A stretch of DNA of 20,830 bases from an uncultured Clostridia bacterium (GTDB taxonomy: Bacteria; Bacillota; Clostridia; TANB77; CAG-508): assembly GCA_948585895.1 (NCBI GenBank), contig CAPBNZ010000031.1, forward strand, positions 1 through 20,830, in the 5' to 3' direction. The notes beneath the pieces are model-generated. The model had not been told where the DNA came from. It saw only the letters and a list, made by a program, of their open reading frames with translations, and did not search any database. Positions 7,406 through 15,489 of the stretch are shown here, one piece after another (the first letter of the stretch is position 1; every line of letters starts with the position of its first letter). Position numbers and translations under genes: made by a program.

Positions 7406-8713
7406 TTAATATCCTGGCTTTTTTAATAATTTAAACATATTCTTTTTGTATTCTTCTACTCCTGGTTGATTAAATGGATTAACTCCTAATATCATTCCTG
7501 ACATAGCACATGCTTTTTCAAAAAAATAGATTAATTCTCCTAAATTTTTTTCATCTAATTGATTGATTTTTATTAGCATATTTGGTACATTTCCTGTTAC
7601 ATGTGCTTTTATTGTTCCTTCCATTGCCTTTTTATTAACGTAGTCTAAACTTTTCCCTGCTAAATAGTTTAAACCATCTAAATTATCATCATCTGGATGG
7701 ATATTAATATCTGTATTAGGATTTTGTACTGTTATTACTGTTTCAAATAAATTTCTCTTCCCTTCTTGAATCATTTGTCCCATAGAGTGTAAATCTGTTG
7801 TAAAATCGACTCCTGCTGGGAATATTCCTTTTTGCTCTTTTCCTTCACTTTCTCCATATAATTGCTTCCACCATTCTATAAAAAAGTGCATTTTGGGTTC
7901 ATAATTTACTAATATTTCTATCTCTTTTTCTTTTTGATTCAAAATGTTCCTTGCTACTGCATATTGATAGCATTGGTTATATTTTAAATTAGCATCATTA
8001 TATCTTTCTTGTCCTGTTCTAGCACCTTCCATCAGTTTATCAATGTCAATTCCTGCTGTTGCTATTGGAAGTAATCCAACTGCTGTTAAAACAGAATATC
8101 TACCACCTATATTATTAGGTACTACAAATTGTTCATATCCTTCATTATCTGCTAATGTTTTTAAAGCTCCTTTTTCTTTGTCAGTTGTTGCATAAATTCT
8201 ACTTCTTGCTTCATCAATTCCATATTTATTCTCTAATATTTCTCTAAAAATTCGAAAAGCAACAGCTGGTTCAGTTGTTGTCCCTGATTTTGATATAACA
8301 TTTACAGAAAAGTCTTTATTTCCAATATATTCAATTAGTTCATTCATATAATTAGGACTTAAATTATTTCCTACATACAGAATTTGTGGATATTTTCTTT
8401 GTTTATCCGGAAGCATATTATAAAATGAACTTGTTAGTGCCTCAATAACTGCCCTAGCCCCCAGATAAGACCCACCAATTCCTATTACTACTAAAATATC
8501 AGATTCTCTTGCTATTTTTTTAGCTGCTTTTTTTATTCTAGCAAACTCTTCCTTATCATAATTAGTTGGTAATTCTAACCAACCCACAAAATCTTCTTCA
8601 TCATTAGCTCTTCTATGTAAATCCTTATGAATATTTTCCACTTGTTCTTTATATTCTAAAATACTCTTTTGTGTAATTCCACTGTTGTCTAAATTCAATT
8701 TTATTTCTGACAT
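7406..8713 (-). CDS. pgi: Glucose-6-phosphate isomerase
   Basis: Pgi interconverts glucose-6-phosphate and fructose-6-phosphate in glycolysis, and its product feeds amino-sugar synthesis upstream of GlmM. At 435 residues it is close to the bacterial short form (about 450). Motifs in order are VVIGIGGSYLGARA (about residues 75-88), VISKSGTTTEPA (sugar-phosphate binding), GGRYSVLTAVGLLP, the catalytic Glu region around WWKQLYGESEGKEQ, and DLHSMGQMIQEG with the catalytic His. The C-terminal NPFNQPGVEEYK is typical. The ATG at 8713 is preceded by a good promoter at 8756-8784. A long inverted repeat separates it from spoIIP, so it is probably transcribed on its own or with the thioesterase gene. 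Confidence 0.97.
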   Translation of the reverse strand: MSEIKLNLDNSGITQKSILEYKEQVENIHKDLHRRANDEEDFVGWLELPTNYDKEEFARIKKAAKKIARESDILVVIGIGGSYLGARAVIEALTSSFYNMLPDKQRKYPQILYVGNNLSPNYMNELIEYIGNKDFSVNVISKSGTTTEPAVAFRIFREILENKYGIDEARSRIYATTDKEKGALKTLADNEGYEQFVVPNNIGGRYSVLTAVGLLPIATAGIDIDKLMEGARTGQERYNDANLKYNQCYQYAVARNILNQKEKEIEILVNYEPKMHFFIEWWKQLYGESEGKEQKGIFPAGVDFTTDLHSMGQMIQEGKRNLFETVITVQNPNTDINIHPDDDNLDGLNYLAGKSLDYVNKKAMEGTIKAHVTGNVPNMLIKINQLDEKNLGELIYFFEKACAMSGMILGVNPFNQPGVEEYKKNMFKLLKKPGY

Positions 8714-8755
8714 ATCTTTTTAAAACCTTCCTTCCTTTTGATTTTTGTTAAAATT

Positions 8756-8784
8756 ATTATATAGAAACATAAAAAAAAATTCAA
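8756..8784 (-). promoter_or_regulatory. Promoter of pgi
   Basis: TTGAAT (8779-8784) and TATAAT (8756-8761) lie 17 bases apart on the minus strand, about 40 bases before the pgi start codon. The 33-bp inverted repeat begins 8 bases upstream of the -35 box. Confidence 0.7.
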
Positions 8785-8791
8785 GTCTTTT

Positions 8792-8905
8792 TGAAACAAA
8801 AGGGACAGTCAAAAATGTTTCACTATATTGATTGAATATTGTCAATTTTCAATTGCCTCTTTCAACATAAAAAGTGAAACATTTTTGACTGTCCCTTTTG
8901 TTTCA
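8792..8905. repeat. Perfect 33-bp inverted repeat between spoIIP and pgi
   Basis: The left arm 8792-8824 and right arm 8873-8905 are exact reverse complements, with a 48-base AT-rich interior. The arms contain AAAAGGGACAGTC and end in TGAAAC/GTTTCA. The right arm includes the TGA stop of spoIIP (8903-8905). It may act as a terminator of spoIIP, but the size and perfect pairing also suit a MITE-like repeat related to the GGGACAG unit at 4735-4784. Confidence 0.8.
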
Positions 8906-10061
8906 TTTTATTACCTCTTCCATAACTTTTGCTAAATACTTCATGCTAGTTAAACATTGCTCCAATGTATTTCCTGTTGCCCCAACTTCAATAATACTGG
9001 CATATTTTCCTGTATGTTGGTTATATCTTGACTTGGTTAGCATAATTGGCTTAAATAATCCTGGATACATCTCTTCTGCTTTTTCTTGTATTTTAATTGC
9101 AAATTTTAAGTTTTGATTCCAGTTTGGATGCCATAATCCTCCATTATTAGTTCCTACAACAAACATTATTTGTGCTGCTATATCATTTTCTCCTATTTTT
9201 ACTATTGGAGCATAATCACTTCGACTTCCTATCGCATCTCTATGTACATCCATTATGATATCAGATGGTGTTGTTTTTAATATGTTTTCTACTGTTGCTA
9301 GCGAACGTGTATAAGAACCATTATAAGCTGGATAATCATGATAAGACCCATCATGGATTACATTATAATTATATTTTTTTAACTGGTTTTCTAACTCCGT
9401 TCCTACTCTTGTTACTGTATAGTTTAGATCTGTTGTTCGAAATGTTCCAGTTGGATTATAAGGGTGAGCATCACTAGAAGTATAGCTTTCACAACTATGT
9501 GTATGAAATAATACAATATTTTTATTTTCTATTGTAATATCTGGTTTTAACATGTCTCCGTGTTAGTTGATAATCTGTTTCGTTTTTTATCTTAACTTTC
9601 CCATATTCTGTATTATAACTTTCTTTTATTGGATTATTGGTTATTACTTGTGTTGTAACACCTGTTTGTATTACTTCTTCCTCTTTCTTTTCTTCTACTT
9701 TTTCTTTTTTATCTTGATTTTCTTCTGCTGCTTTTTTTGCCTTCTCTTCTATTTTTTCCATCCCTTGTATTGAACTAATTTGCGTTTTTAAAATTCCTTG
9801 TAATAAATCTTCTTCCTTATGTATATCCCTTTCTTCTTTTGCTATTTCTTTGTATTCTTCCTTCATGCTAGACATCGTTGGAATTGTTTTTTCTAAACAG
9901 CCTATCATACTTTTTTCAGATAACACTTTTGGTATTATCTTTTTCTCTTTTGCAATTTGTGGAAAATATTTGCTTATAAATATTACTACAATACAAATTG
10001 TTAGTATCCCCATAAAGTATTTCTTTATATCTTTCATTTTTAGTACAGCAACATTAAACAT
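8903..10061 (-). CDS. spoIIP: Stage II sporulation protein P, read through a +1 frameshift at a CGG codon
   Basis: SpoIIP is the membrane-anchored amidase/endopeptidase of the SpoIID-M-P complex that degrades septal peptidoglycan so the mother cell can engulf the forespore. The N-terminal part has one membrane segment (FMGILTICIVVIFISKYF) and a charged, Lys/Glu-rich linker. The 0 frame then reaches NETDYQLT followed by CGG (9558-9560) and would end 12 codons later at 9522. Skipping the C gives GGA GAC ATG and continues LKPDITIENKNIVLFHTH, the catalytic domain with the metal-binding HTHSCESY, YNPTGTFRTTD, the conserved DVHRDAIG and VGTNNGG. The joined protein is about 385 aa, normal for SpoIIP. 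I chose ATG 10061 because AAGGAG lies 6 bases upstream; a TTG at 10079 with AGGAG is the alternative. The end overlaps the inverted repeat at 8873-8905. Confidence 0.88.
9557..9563 (-). other. Candidate +1 frameshift site in spoIIP (ACA CGG A)
   Basis: The minus-strand codons are CAA CTA ACA CGG AGA. Reading ACA, skipping C and reading GGA joins the N-terminal membrane part to the catalytic domain. This is the same pattern as in der (A, CGG, A; C skipped; GGA read). No stimulatory structure is evident on either side. Confidence 0.6.
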
Positions 10062-10099
10062 ATTTTTCTCCTTGTCCAAATTCTCCTATATATATGTAT

Positions 10100-10128
10100 A
10101 TTCTATGGGTTTAACATTTAGACCACAA
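10100..10128 (-). promoter_or_regulatory. Possible promoter of spoIIP
   Basis: TTGTGG (10123-10128) and TAGAAT (10100-10105) are 17 bases apart on the minus strand. The -10 in context, CATAGAAT, also resembles the CATACAAT -10 of sporulation sigma-E promoters, which drive spoIIP in Bacillus, but I could not match a sigma-E -35 box. Confidence 0.35.
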
Positions 10129-10129
10129 C

Positions 10130-10158
10130 TTGTAAAATAATAAAAAGTATTTTATAAT
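10130..10158 (+). promoter_or_regulatory. Promoter of coaD
   Basis: TTGTAA (10130-10135) and TATAAT (10153-10158) are 17 bases apart, 31 bases before the coaD start codon. It is back-to-back with the spoIIP promoter in the divergent intergenic region. Confidence 0.7.
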
Positions 10159-10189
10159 AAAATATATTAAGTATGAAAGGAGATTTAAT

Positions 10190-10669
10190 TTGAAAATAGG
10201 TTTTTATGCTGGTAGTTTTGATCCTTTTACCAATGGGCATTTACATGTATTAAAAAAATCCTTACAATTATTTGATTCTGTTATTATTGGAATAGGAACC
10301 AATCCTGAAAAGACAAGAAGATTTAACAAAGAAATTATGAAAGAAGCTATACAAAAGCTAATGATAAAGCAGAATTTTCCAAATGTATCTATTATTACTT
10401 ATGATGGTCTTTGTGTTGATGCTGCTAAAAAACATAATGCTACCTTTCTAGTGCGAGGAATTCGAAATGGTATGGATTATGAAGAAGAAGAAAATCTATC
10501 TGCTATCAATGAAGAAATCTCTAAATTAGACACTATTTATATAAGAGCAGGCAAGCTTGGTACTATTAGTTCTAGTATGGTTATGTCTTTACTTCAAAAT
10601 GGAAAAGATGTTTCTTCTTATCTTCCTGATGAAATTCTTAAAGTAATTACACAGTTGAATAAACACTAA
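10190..10669 (+). CDS. coaD: Phosphopantetheine adenylyltransferase
   Basis: CoaD transfers AMP from ATP to 4'-phosphopantetheine, the penultimate step of coenzyme A synthesis. The 159-residue protein is the family's usual size. It begins with GFYAGSFDPFTNGH (residues 4-17), where TNGH is the nucleotidyltransferase (H/T)xGH motif, then has FLVRGIRNGMDYEEE (about 93-107) and ends with the CoaD signature SSSMVMSLL before GKDVSSYLP. The Glu-rich stretch after the RGIRN motif replaces the more common E-x-Q-M-A-x-x-N segment only partly (NLSAIN), a mild divergence. The start is TTG at 10190, supported by AAAGGAG 7 bases upstream; no ATG lies near. It is the only complete plus-strand gene, with its own promoter and terminator. 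Confidence 0.93.
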   Translation: MKIGFYAGSFDPFTNGHLHVLKKSLQLFDSVIIGIGTNPEKTRRFNKEIMKEAIQKLMIKQNFPNVSIITYDGLCVDAAKKHNATFLVRGIRNGMDYEEEENLSAINEEISKLDTIYIRAGKLGTISSSMVMSLLQNGKDVSSYLPDEILKVITQLNKH

Positions 10670-10678
10670 ACAATAAAA

Positions 10679-10732
10679 GCGACATGATTAAAATTTTTGT
10701 CTTTTTAGATTACTTACATGTCGCATTTTTTT
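10679..10732 (+). terminator. Rho-independent terminator of coaD
   Basis: GCGACATG (10679-10686) pairs with CATGTCGC (10717-10724), followed by A and seven T (10726-10732). The loop is long (30 bases). It starts 9 bases after the coaD stop. Confidence 0.75.
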
Positions 10733-10798
10733 CGTCTGTGAAAATTTGATAGTAATTTTCTATAGAATGTATTTGTTGTATAGAAATTCCAATATAAC

Positions 10799-10828
10799 AA
10801 AAAAGAGACTCTGGTTATTTCCACAGTC
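10799..10828 (-). terminator. Terminator of the small membrane-protein gene
   Basis: On the minus strand GACTGTGG-AAATAA-CCAGAGTC forms an 8-bp stem with one G-G mismatch (stem 10807-10828), followed by TC and six T (10799-10804). It lies 23 bases past the stop at 10851. Confidence 0.7.
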
Positions 10829-10850
10829 CTTATTTTTCTCCATTAGTTGG

Positions 10851-11189
10851 TCATACTTTTTTCCAAAACCAATCTAAACTATTATCAATACTTTTCTTAC
10901 CTTCTGCTTTTGCTTCTATGTCATCTACCCATAAATAAGAGAAGAAACTAATTAAAATAAATATAAAATCAATTGCAATACATCTCGATATGGTTGCTAA
11001 CATATATCTAAATTCTTCTGATAAAGTAGCAATTTGTGCTACATGCATAACCAAAATAATTAAATAGGCAAATAATACAATGGCAGCTATATAACTCTTT
11101 TTAATTTCTTGTGCTAGAAATATTAATAATATAGTAACTGCTAACATTAGTATTAAGGTTAAAGGATTTGATATATCAAAAAGAAACAT
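10851..11189 (-). CDS. Small three-helix membrane protein, unknown function
   Basis: The 112-residue product has about three membrane-spanning segments: residues 9-27 (TLILMLAVTILLIFLAQ), 32-54 (YIAAIVLFAYLIILVMHVA) and 68-87 (CIAIDFIFILISFFSYL), then a charged tail ending DWFWKKV. I do not recognise a family. The ATG at 11189 has a strong GGAGGGG ribosome binding site. Tandem WalR-like half-sites lie 77-104 bases upstream and a terminator follows, so it is a stand-alone transcription unit that may belong to an envelope-stress or cell-wall regulon. That role is inferred from the binding sites only. Confidence 0.75.
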   Translation of the reverse strand: MFLFDISNPLTLILMLAVTILLIFLAQEIKKSYIAAIVLFAYLIILVMHVAQIATLSEEFRYMLATISRCIAIDFIFILISFFSYLWVDDIEAKAEGKKSIDNSLDWFWKKV

Positions 11190-11265
11190 TTTAACCCCTC
11201 CATTTTCTTTTGTTTTCTCTATTTATATGGTATCATTATTTTTTTCTTTTATCCATATTTTTTTT

Positions 11266-11293
11266 ATTACTTTTTTATTACATTTCTATTACA
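11266..11293 (-). promoter_or_regulatory. Tandem WalR-like boxes (three half-sites)
   Basis: On the minus strand TGTAAT-AGAAA-TGTAAT-AAAAA-AGTAAT gives three half-sites at an exact 11-base period (11288-11293, 11277-11282, 11266-11271; the last has one mismatch). The first two fit the Bacillus WalR consensus TGTWAH-N5-TGTWAH exactly. The spacing is typical of OmpR/PhoB-family response regulators. Confidence 0.5.
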
Positions 11294-11371
11294 AAGTTAG
11301 CATTCAAACATCTCTTTATTAAGCTATGATTTTTCAATTTAAGCTTGTGCAAATACAATTAAATTGTAACT

Positions 11372-12736
11372 TTACCTTAATTTTTCTTGAATTAGGTTAG
11401 CTATTTCTTGTGCTTTTTGGGTAATATACTCTTGGTCTTCTCCTTCTATCATCACTCTTATTAATGGTTCTGTTCCTGATGGTCTAATTAAAACTCTTCC
11501 ATTTCCAGCAAATTCTTTTTCAAGTTTTTCAATCGCATCCTTAATGTTCTCATCTTTATCATAATCATATTTTTTATCACTACTTACTTTGCTATTGATT
11601 AATACTTGTGGATATAATTTTATCTTATCGCTCAATTGAGATGCTGTTACATTACTTTCTAAAATAGATTTTATTAACATTAAAGATGTTAATATTCCAT
11701 CCCCTGTTGGATTATAGTCTAATAAGATAACATGACCTGATTGCTCTCCTCCTAAGTTAAATCCCTCTTTTAACATTTCTTCTAACACGTAACGGTCTCC
11801 AACCTTTGTTTGAATTAATGCTAAATCATTGTCTTTAGCATATTTGTTTAATCCTAAATTACTCATAACAGTAGCTACAATTGTATCTTTTTTTAATTGC
11901 CCTTTTTCTCTTAAATTACTAGAAATAATAGCTAATAATTTATCCCCATCTATTTCATTTCCTTTTTCATCGATGGCTAAACATCTATCTCCATCTCCAT
12001 CATAAGCAATACCTAAACTTAATTGGTTTTCTATTACAAATTTTTTGAGACCTTCCAAATGTGTTGATCCACAATTTTGATTAATGTTGATACCATCTGG
12101 CTGATTATTAATTATTTTGTATTTTATGCCTAATGTTTTAAAAACTTTTTCTGCTACTATTGATGTAGCACCATTTGCTGTATCTAAACCAACAATAAAA
12201 TCATCTGTTAAATTGTTTTCCATTACATCATCAAATTGTTTTCTAAAAAAGTATACATATTCATCTATTAAATCGAAACAATATTCAGAAACTCCAATTT
12301 TATCACTTACAGCTGTTAATTCATCTAATTTTCCTGAATCCATAATTTCTTCAATTTCTTCTTCTAATGTGTCTGGAATTTTCATGCCTTTATTGCTAAA
12401 ATATTTAATTCCATTGAACTCATATGTGTTGTGTGATGCTGAAATCACTACACTCGCATCTGCCTTTAACTTTCTTGTTAAATAAGCTACTGCTGGTGTG
12501 GGAATTACGCCTAATAATTTAACATTTGCTCCACAACTTAAAAATCCTGCTACCATAGCACTTTCAATTAACGTTCCTGATATTCTAGTATCTCTTCCAA
12601 TTAAAATAGTTGGCGTATGGTCTGTATGTTTTGATAACACATAAGCACCTGCTTTTGCCACTTTATATACCAATTCTGGTGTTAATTCGGTATTGGCAAT
12701 TCTTCTAATTCCATCTGTTCCAAAATATTTTCTCAT
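11372..12736 (-). CDS. glmM: Phosphoglucosamine mutase
   Basis: GlmM converts glucosamine-6-phosphate to glucosamine-1-phosphate, the committed route to UDP-GlcNAc for peptidoglycan and surface glycans. The 454-residue protein matches the family length and begins RKYFGTDGIRR (residues 2-12). The phosphoserine loop ISASHN places the catalytic Ser at 101. The metal loop is DGDGDR, the sugar-binding loop GGEQSGH and the C-terminal phosphate site RPSGTEPLIRVMIEG. The GlmM-type residues favour it over phosphomannomutase or phosphoglucomutase. It starts at 12736 after an AGGAAGGAAG ribosome binding site and is 150 bases from the CpsB-type gene upstream. Its place beside a capsule-regulation operon fits its role as precursor supplier. 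Confidence 0.95.
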   Translation of the reverse strand: MRKYFGTDGIRRIANTELTPELVYKVAKAGAYVLSKHTDHTPTILIGRDTRISGTLIESAMVAGFLSCGANVKLLGVIPTPAVAYLTRKLKADASVVISASHNTYEFNGIKYFSNKGMKIPDTLEEEIEEIMDSGKLDELTAVSDKIGVSEYCFDLIDEYVYFFRKQFDDVMENNLTDDFIVGLDTANGATSIVAEKVFKTLGIKYKIINNQPDGININQNCGSTHLEGLKKFVIENQLSLGIAYDGDGDRCLAIDEKGNEIDGDKLLAIISSNLREKGQLKKDTIVATVMSNLGLNKYAKDNDLALIQTKVGDRYVLEEMLKEGFNLGGEQSGHVILLDYNPTGDGILTSLMLIKSILESNVTASQLSDKIKLYPQVLINSKVSSDKKYDYDKDENIKDAIEKLEKEFAGNGRVLIRPSGTEPLIRVMIEGEDQEYITQKAQEIANLIQEKLR

Positions 12737-12800
12737 TCATTCTTCCTTCCTTTCATAAAATTTATCCATTCACTTTCAATCAATCCTAAAATTGTTTAAA

Positions 12801-12843
12801 GAAACGGGATTACACCTAACCTTATCGTAAATAATTCCGTTTC
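12801..12843 (-). terminator. Possible terminator of the chain-length/kinase/phosphatase operon
   Basis: GAAACGGAATTA pairs with TAATCCCGTTTC on the minus strand (12 bp with one wobble, 19-base loop), followed by TTTAAA. The T-run is short, so termination is plausible but weak, and glmM could be partly co-transcribed. Confidence 0.4.
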
Positions 12844-12886
12844 ACTTATTTATCTATATGCACAAAATGTTATAGTTAAAAGTCTT

Positions 12887-13675
12887 CTAACCATTCTTTT
12901 TTAATTTCATCATTATTTTTTCTTTTAATGTTAATTCTATTTTTTTCGGCTCGTCTATATCTATTTGCTTATTTTTTAATACTAACTTTGGATTTATTGT
13001 TGTTAGTTCTTTTAACTTAGCTTCTCCTAATATATTTTTTAGTTCCTCTAAAATTTGAGGCATTTTAGGATAAATTGTATTTTGTCTATGTACATCTGTT
13101 CCTAAGAAATGAATCATATTGTTTTCAAATAGTTTTTTTACAATCATCTGTGCTTTTTGCCCATAATAGCCAATAATGCTTGCATAATTTGCCTGCATTA
13201 ACACCCCTTTTTCAATTAAATCATAGATTAGTTCTGGTTCTTCTTGTACAAAAGTGTATCTTTCTGGATGTGCTAATATTGGAACTAATTTATATTGCAT
13301 CATTTCATAGACTACATCATATAAATTTAGAGGTTCTACATTTAATGGCATTTCAAAAAGTACATAACTGGAATCATTCATGGTAGATGCTTTTCCTTCT
13401 TCTAACAATTTTATGATGTTTTCTGAAAAATAAATTTCATTTCCTAAATATAATTGAAGATTTATGTTTTTTTCTTGTAATTTTTCATAAATGGCTTGAA
13501 TCCAAACCTCACGTTCTGGTACATCTATTTCATAATATCCTTCCATATAATGTGAGGTTGAAATGATGGCTTCAAATCCTGCTTCTTTCGCCTCTTGTAT
13601 TAAATGAAAGGTTTCTTCTATACTTCTTGCTCCATCATCTATGTTTGGTAATATGTGGGAGTGTATATCAATCAT
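12887..13675 (-). CDS. PHP-family protein-tyrosine phosphatase (CpsB/YwqE type)
   Basis: Enzymes of this family are manganese-dependent phosphatases that dephosphorylate the partner CpsD-type tyrosine kinase and thereby control capsule or exopolysaccharide output. The 262-residue protein opens with the metal-binding motif DIHSHILPNIDDG (residues 3-15), then has STSHY (about 40-44), LAHPERY (about 138-144) and GTDVHRQ (about 193-199), which together supply the His/Asp/Glu ligands of a PHP active site. The C-terminal 25 residues are basic (LKEKIMMKLKKNG), possibly for membrane or kinase contact. The ATG at 13675 has AAGGAG upstream. It follows the kinase gene by 56 bases, the usual pairing. Confidence 0.9.
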   Translation of the reverse strand: MIDIHSHILPNIDDGARSIEETFHLIQEAKEAGFEAIISTSHYMEGYYEIDVPEREVWIQAIYEKLQEKNINLQLYLGNEIYFSENIIKLLEEGKASTMNDSSYVLFEMPLNVEPLNLYDVVYEMMQYKLVPILAHPERYTFVQEEPELIYDLIEKGVLMQANYASIIGYYGQKAQMIVKKLFENNMIHFLGTDVHRQNTIYPKMPQILEELKNILGEAKLKELTTINPKLVLKNKQIDIDEPKKIELTLKEKIMMKLKKNG

Positions 13676-13731
13676 CTGGTTTCGTCTCCTTTTGTTCCTC
13701 TTTTTCTAATTTTAGAACCTTACTTACTTAT

Positions 13732-14736
13732 TTAGTTTAAGTTCTTTTTTTCTTTGTCTAAATACTCATTAATTTGTTTTAAAATATCATTGGTTCTGTC
13801 TAATGATATCTCTTGTATTTTTTGCTCTTTCCTTATTGCTCTTGGCAACTCTTCTTTTTCTACTATTCTTTTGGTTTCTGTTTTTATTGGTTTTGCTTCT
13901 TTTTTATCTGTTGCTGTTGTTGTTCTTGCTGTTCTTTGTTTGTTCATTTGTTCTGCACGACTTCTTCTATTTGCTTCTGTTACTTTATTGGTATTACTTT
14001 TTTTCTTTTGTTTTTTCGTTACATTTGAAAAAGTCGGATCTTCTCCATAATAATAATATTTTTCTTCATATTCCTTACCTGATACTGGAATTTTATTTAC
14101 TACTACACCTGCTAATTTTCCTCCTACGTTTTGTATGTTTTTAATAACTCTTTCTAATGCTTCTTTTTTTGTTATTTTATGTGCAGTAACAACAATAGTA
14201 GAATCTACGATTCTAGATAAAATAACACTGTCTGTTACTAATTCACAAGGTGTACCATCTATAATGATAATATCACATATCTCTTTTAATTCATCTAATA
14301 AACTTATCATTTGTGATGAAACTAATAATTCAGATGGATTTGGTGGTACGTTACCTGCTGGTATTAAATATAAATTTTGTACATCTGTTTCTTGGATATA
14401 GTCTGTAATATCTTCTGCTGTGTTTTCATCCTCATCAAATTCTATTTGTGATAAATAATTGGATAATCCTGGTCTTGGTGATGTGCCAAATATAACATAT
14501 TGTCTTCCTTTTCTCATATCTGCATCAATTAATACCACTTTTTTTCCAGCTTGTGCAAATGTAACTGCTAAATTAGAGGTTACCCAACTTTTTCCTTCTC
14601 CTGGTAAGGTTGAGGTTACTAATAGTGTTTTCATTTTCTTACTGGTATTCATAAATTGTATATTGGTTCTTAAGGTTCTAAAAATTTCAGAAATAGGAGA
14701 CTTTGGGTCTCTATGTGCGATTACTTCTTTTCTCAC
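13732..14736 (-). CDS. CpsD/YwqD-type tyrosine kinase with a long C-terminal tail
   Basis: This is a bacterial tyrosine autokinase that controls polysaccharide polymerisation with its membrane partner. It has SPISEIFRTLRTNI (about residues 13-26), a P-loop PGEGKSW (about 46-52), the second Walker motif VVLIDADMRKG and a Walker B-like IIIIDGTP. The tyrosine cluster YEEKYYYYGE lies near residues 218-227 rather than at the very end. About 105 further residues follow: first basic and Arg/Thr-rich, then Lys/Glu-rich with a helix ending LDKEKKNLN. Most kinases of this kind stop soon after the cluster, so the tail is unusual. The GTG start at 14736 overlaps the TAG stop of the preceding gene by one base and has GAGGAGGT upstream, so translation is coupled. 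Confidence 0.9.
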   Translation of the reverse strand: MRKEVIAHRDPKSPISEIFRTLRTNIQFMNTSKKMKTLLVTSTLPGEGKSWVTSNLAVTFAQAGKKVVLIDADMRKGRQYVIFGTSPRPGLSNYLSQIEFDEDENTAEDITDYIQETDVQNLYLIPAGNVPPNPSELLVSSQMISLLDELKEICDIIIIDGTPCELVTDSVILSRIVDSTIVVTAHKITKKEALERVIKNIQNVGGKLAGVVVNKIPVSGKEYEEKYYYYGEDPTFSNVTKKQKKKSNTNKVTEANRRSRAEQMNKQRTARTTTATDKKEAKPIKTETKRIVEKEELPRAIRKEQKIQEISLDRTNDILKQINEYLDKEKKNLN

Positions 14737-15443
14737 TATCTTCTACCTCCTCTTTCACTTTCAAAACTTTCCATCATTGGTATGGTTACTAACACTGGTA
14801 CATTAAATCCTTTTTCAACGTCTTCTGCTGTTTTTATTGTGGTATCTAACATATTTGCTATTAATACATAACCAACTGCTATAACAAATCCAATAAATGC
14901 AAAGATAACGATATCTTTTGTGTGATTGATATTAGATGGTGCTGTTGATACTTCTGCTTCATCTACTACTTGAACATTGTTTATGTTATAGATTTCTTTT
15001 ACTTTTTCTGTGAATACTTTTGCAATTTCATTGGCTATTTGTGAAGCATAAACTGCATTTTCACTATTTACTATTATTTCAATTAATTCTGTATCTTTTA
15101 CGGATTTTACTGATACATTACTTCTTAATGTTCCCTCATCGACACGAATTGCTAAGTTAGATATAACTTGTCTTAATATATTTTTACTTTTTACTAATTC
15201 ACTATAAGTGGATACTAATTTTGAGCTTAATGTTACATCTGTTGCTGTAATAGAGTTTGTATTTGCTGAATTTGTATTTCCTGATGAAGCTAATACTAGT
15301 GTTGTTGATGAGCTATACATTGGTTTTGTGAATCCTATTGTATAGATAATTCCAATTACCATACATATTAACACAATTAATAATATTTGAACTCTTTTGT
15401 TCCAAAATATGTTGAATAATTCTTTTAAATCTAATTCTTCCAT
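14736..15443 (-). CDS. Wzz/CpsC-type polysaccharide chain-length and kinase-activating membrane protein
   Basis: Members of this family sit in the membrane, set glycan chain length and activate the cytoplasmic tyrosine kinase. The 235-residue protein begins MEELDLKELFNIFWNKR, has a first membrane helix at about residues 18-36 (ILLIVLICMVIGIIYTIGF), an extracellular domain with the usual SSTTLVLAS and ATDVTLSSKLVSTYSELVKSK, and a second helix at about 178-196 (IVIFAFIGFVIAVGYVLIA) before a short cytoplasmic end (LDTTIKTAEDVEKGFNVPVLVTIP). It starts the operon: promoter at 15490-15518, GGGGGAA ribosome binding site, one-base overlap with the kinase gene. Confidence 0.92.
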   Translation of the reverse strand: MEELDLKELFNIFWNKRVQILLIVLICMVIGIIYTIGFTKPMYSSSTTLVLASSGNTNSANTNSITATDVTLSSKLVSTYSELVKSKNILRQVISNLAIRVDEGTLRSNVSVKSVKDTELIEIIVNSENAVYASQIANEIAKVFTEKVKEIYNINNVQVVDEAEVSTAPSNINHTKDIVIFAFIGFVIAVGYVLIANMLDTTIKTAEDVEKGFNVPVLVTIPMMESFESERGGRR

Positions 15444-15489
15444 TTTTCCCCCTTATTCTTCCTTTCTTTCGTAAAATTTTCACTTATAT

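Noticed and set aside
9522..9572. Plain sequencing or assembly error as the explanation of both breaks
   Set aside because: Not excluded, but set second: neither break is in a homopolymer, both insert the same base in the same A|GG context, and both create the only in-frame CGG codons in the window.
11357..11371. A 15-bp perfect palindrome (TACAATT-A-AATTGTA) just past the glmM stop
   Set aside because: AT-only short palindromes are expected often in DNA this AT-rich; there is no T-run and no nearby promoter to make it a terminator or operator.
13754..14144. Plus-strand frames rich in Leu, Phe, Cys and Ser opposite the kinase tail and other genes
   Set aside because: They are the antisense of Lys/Glu/Thr-rich minus-strand coding sequence, lack ribosome binding sites and overlap well-supported genes.
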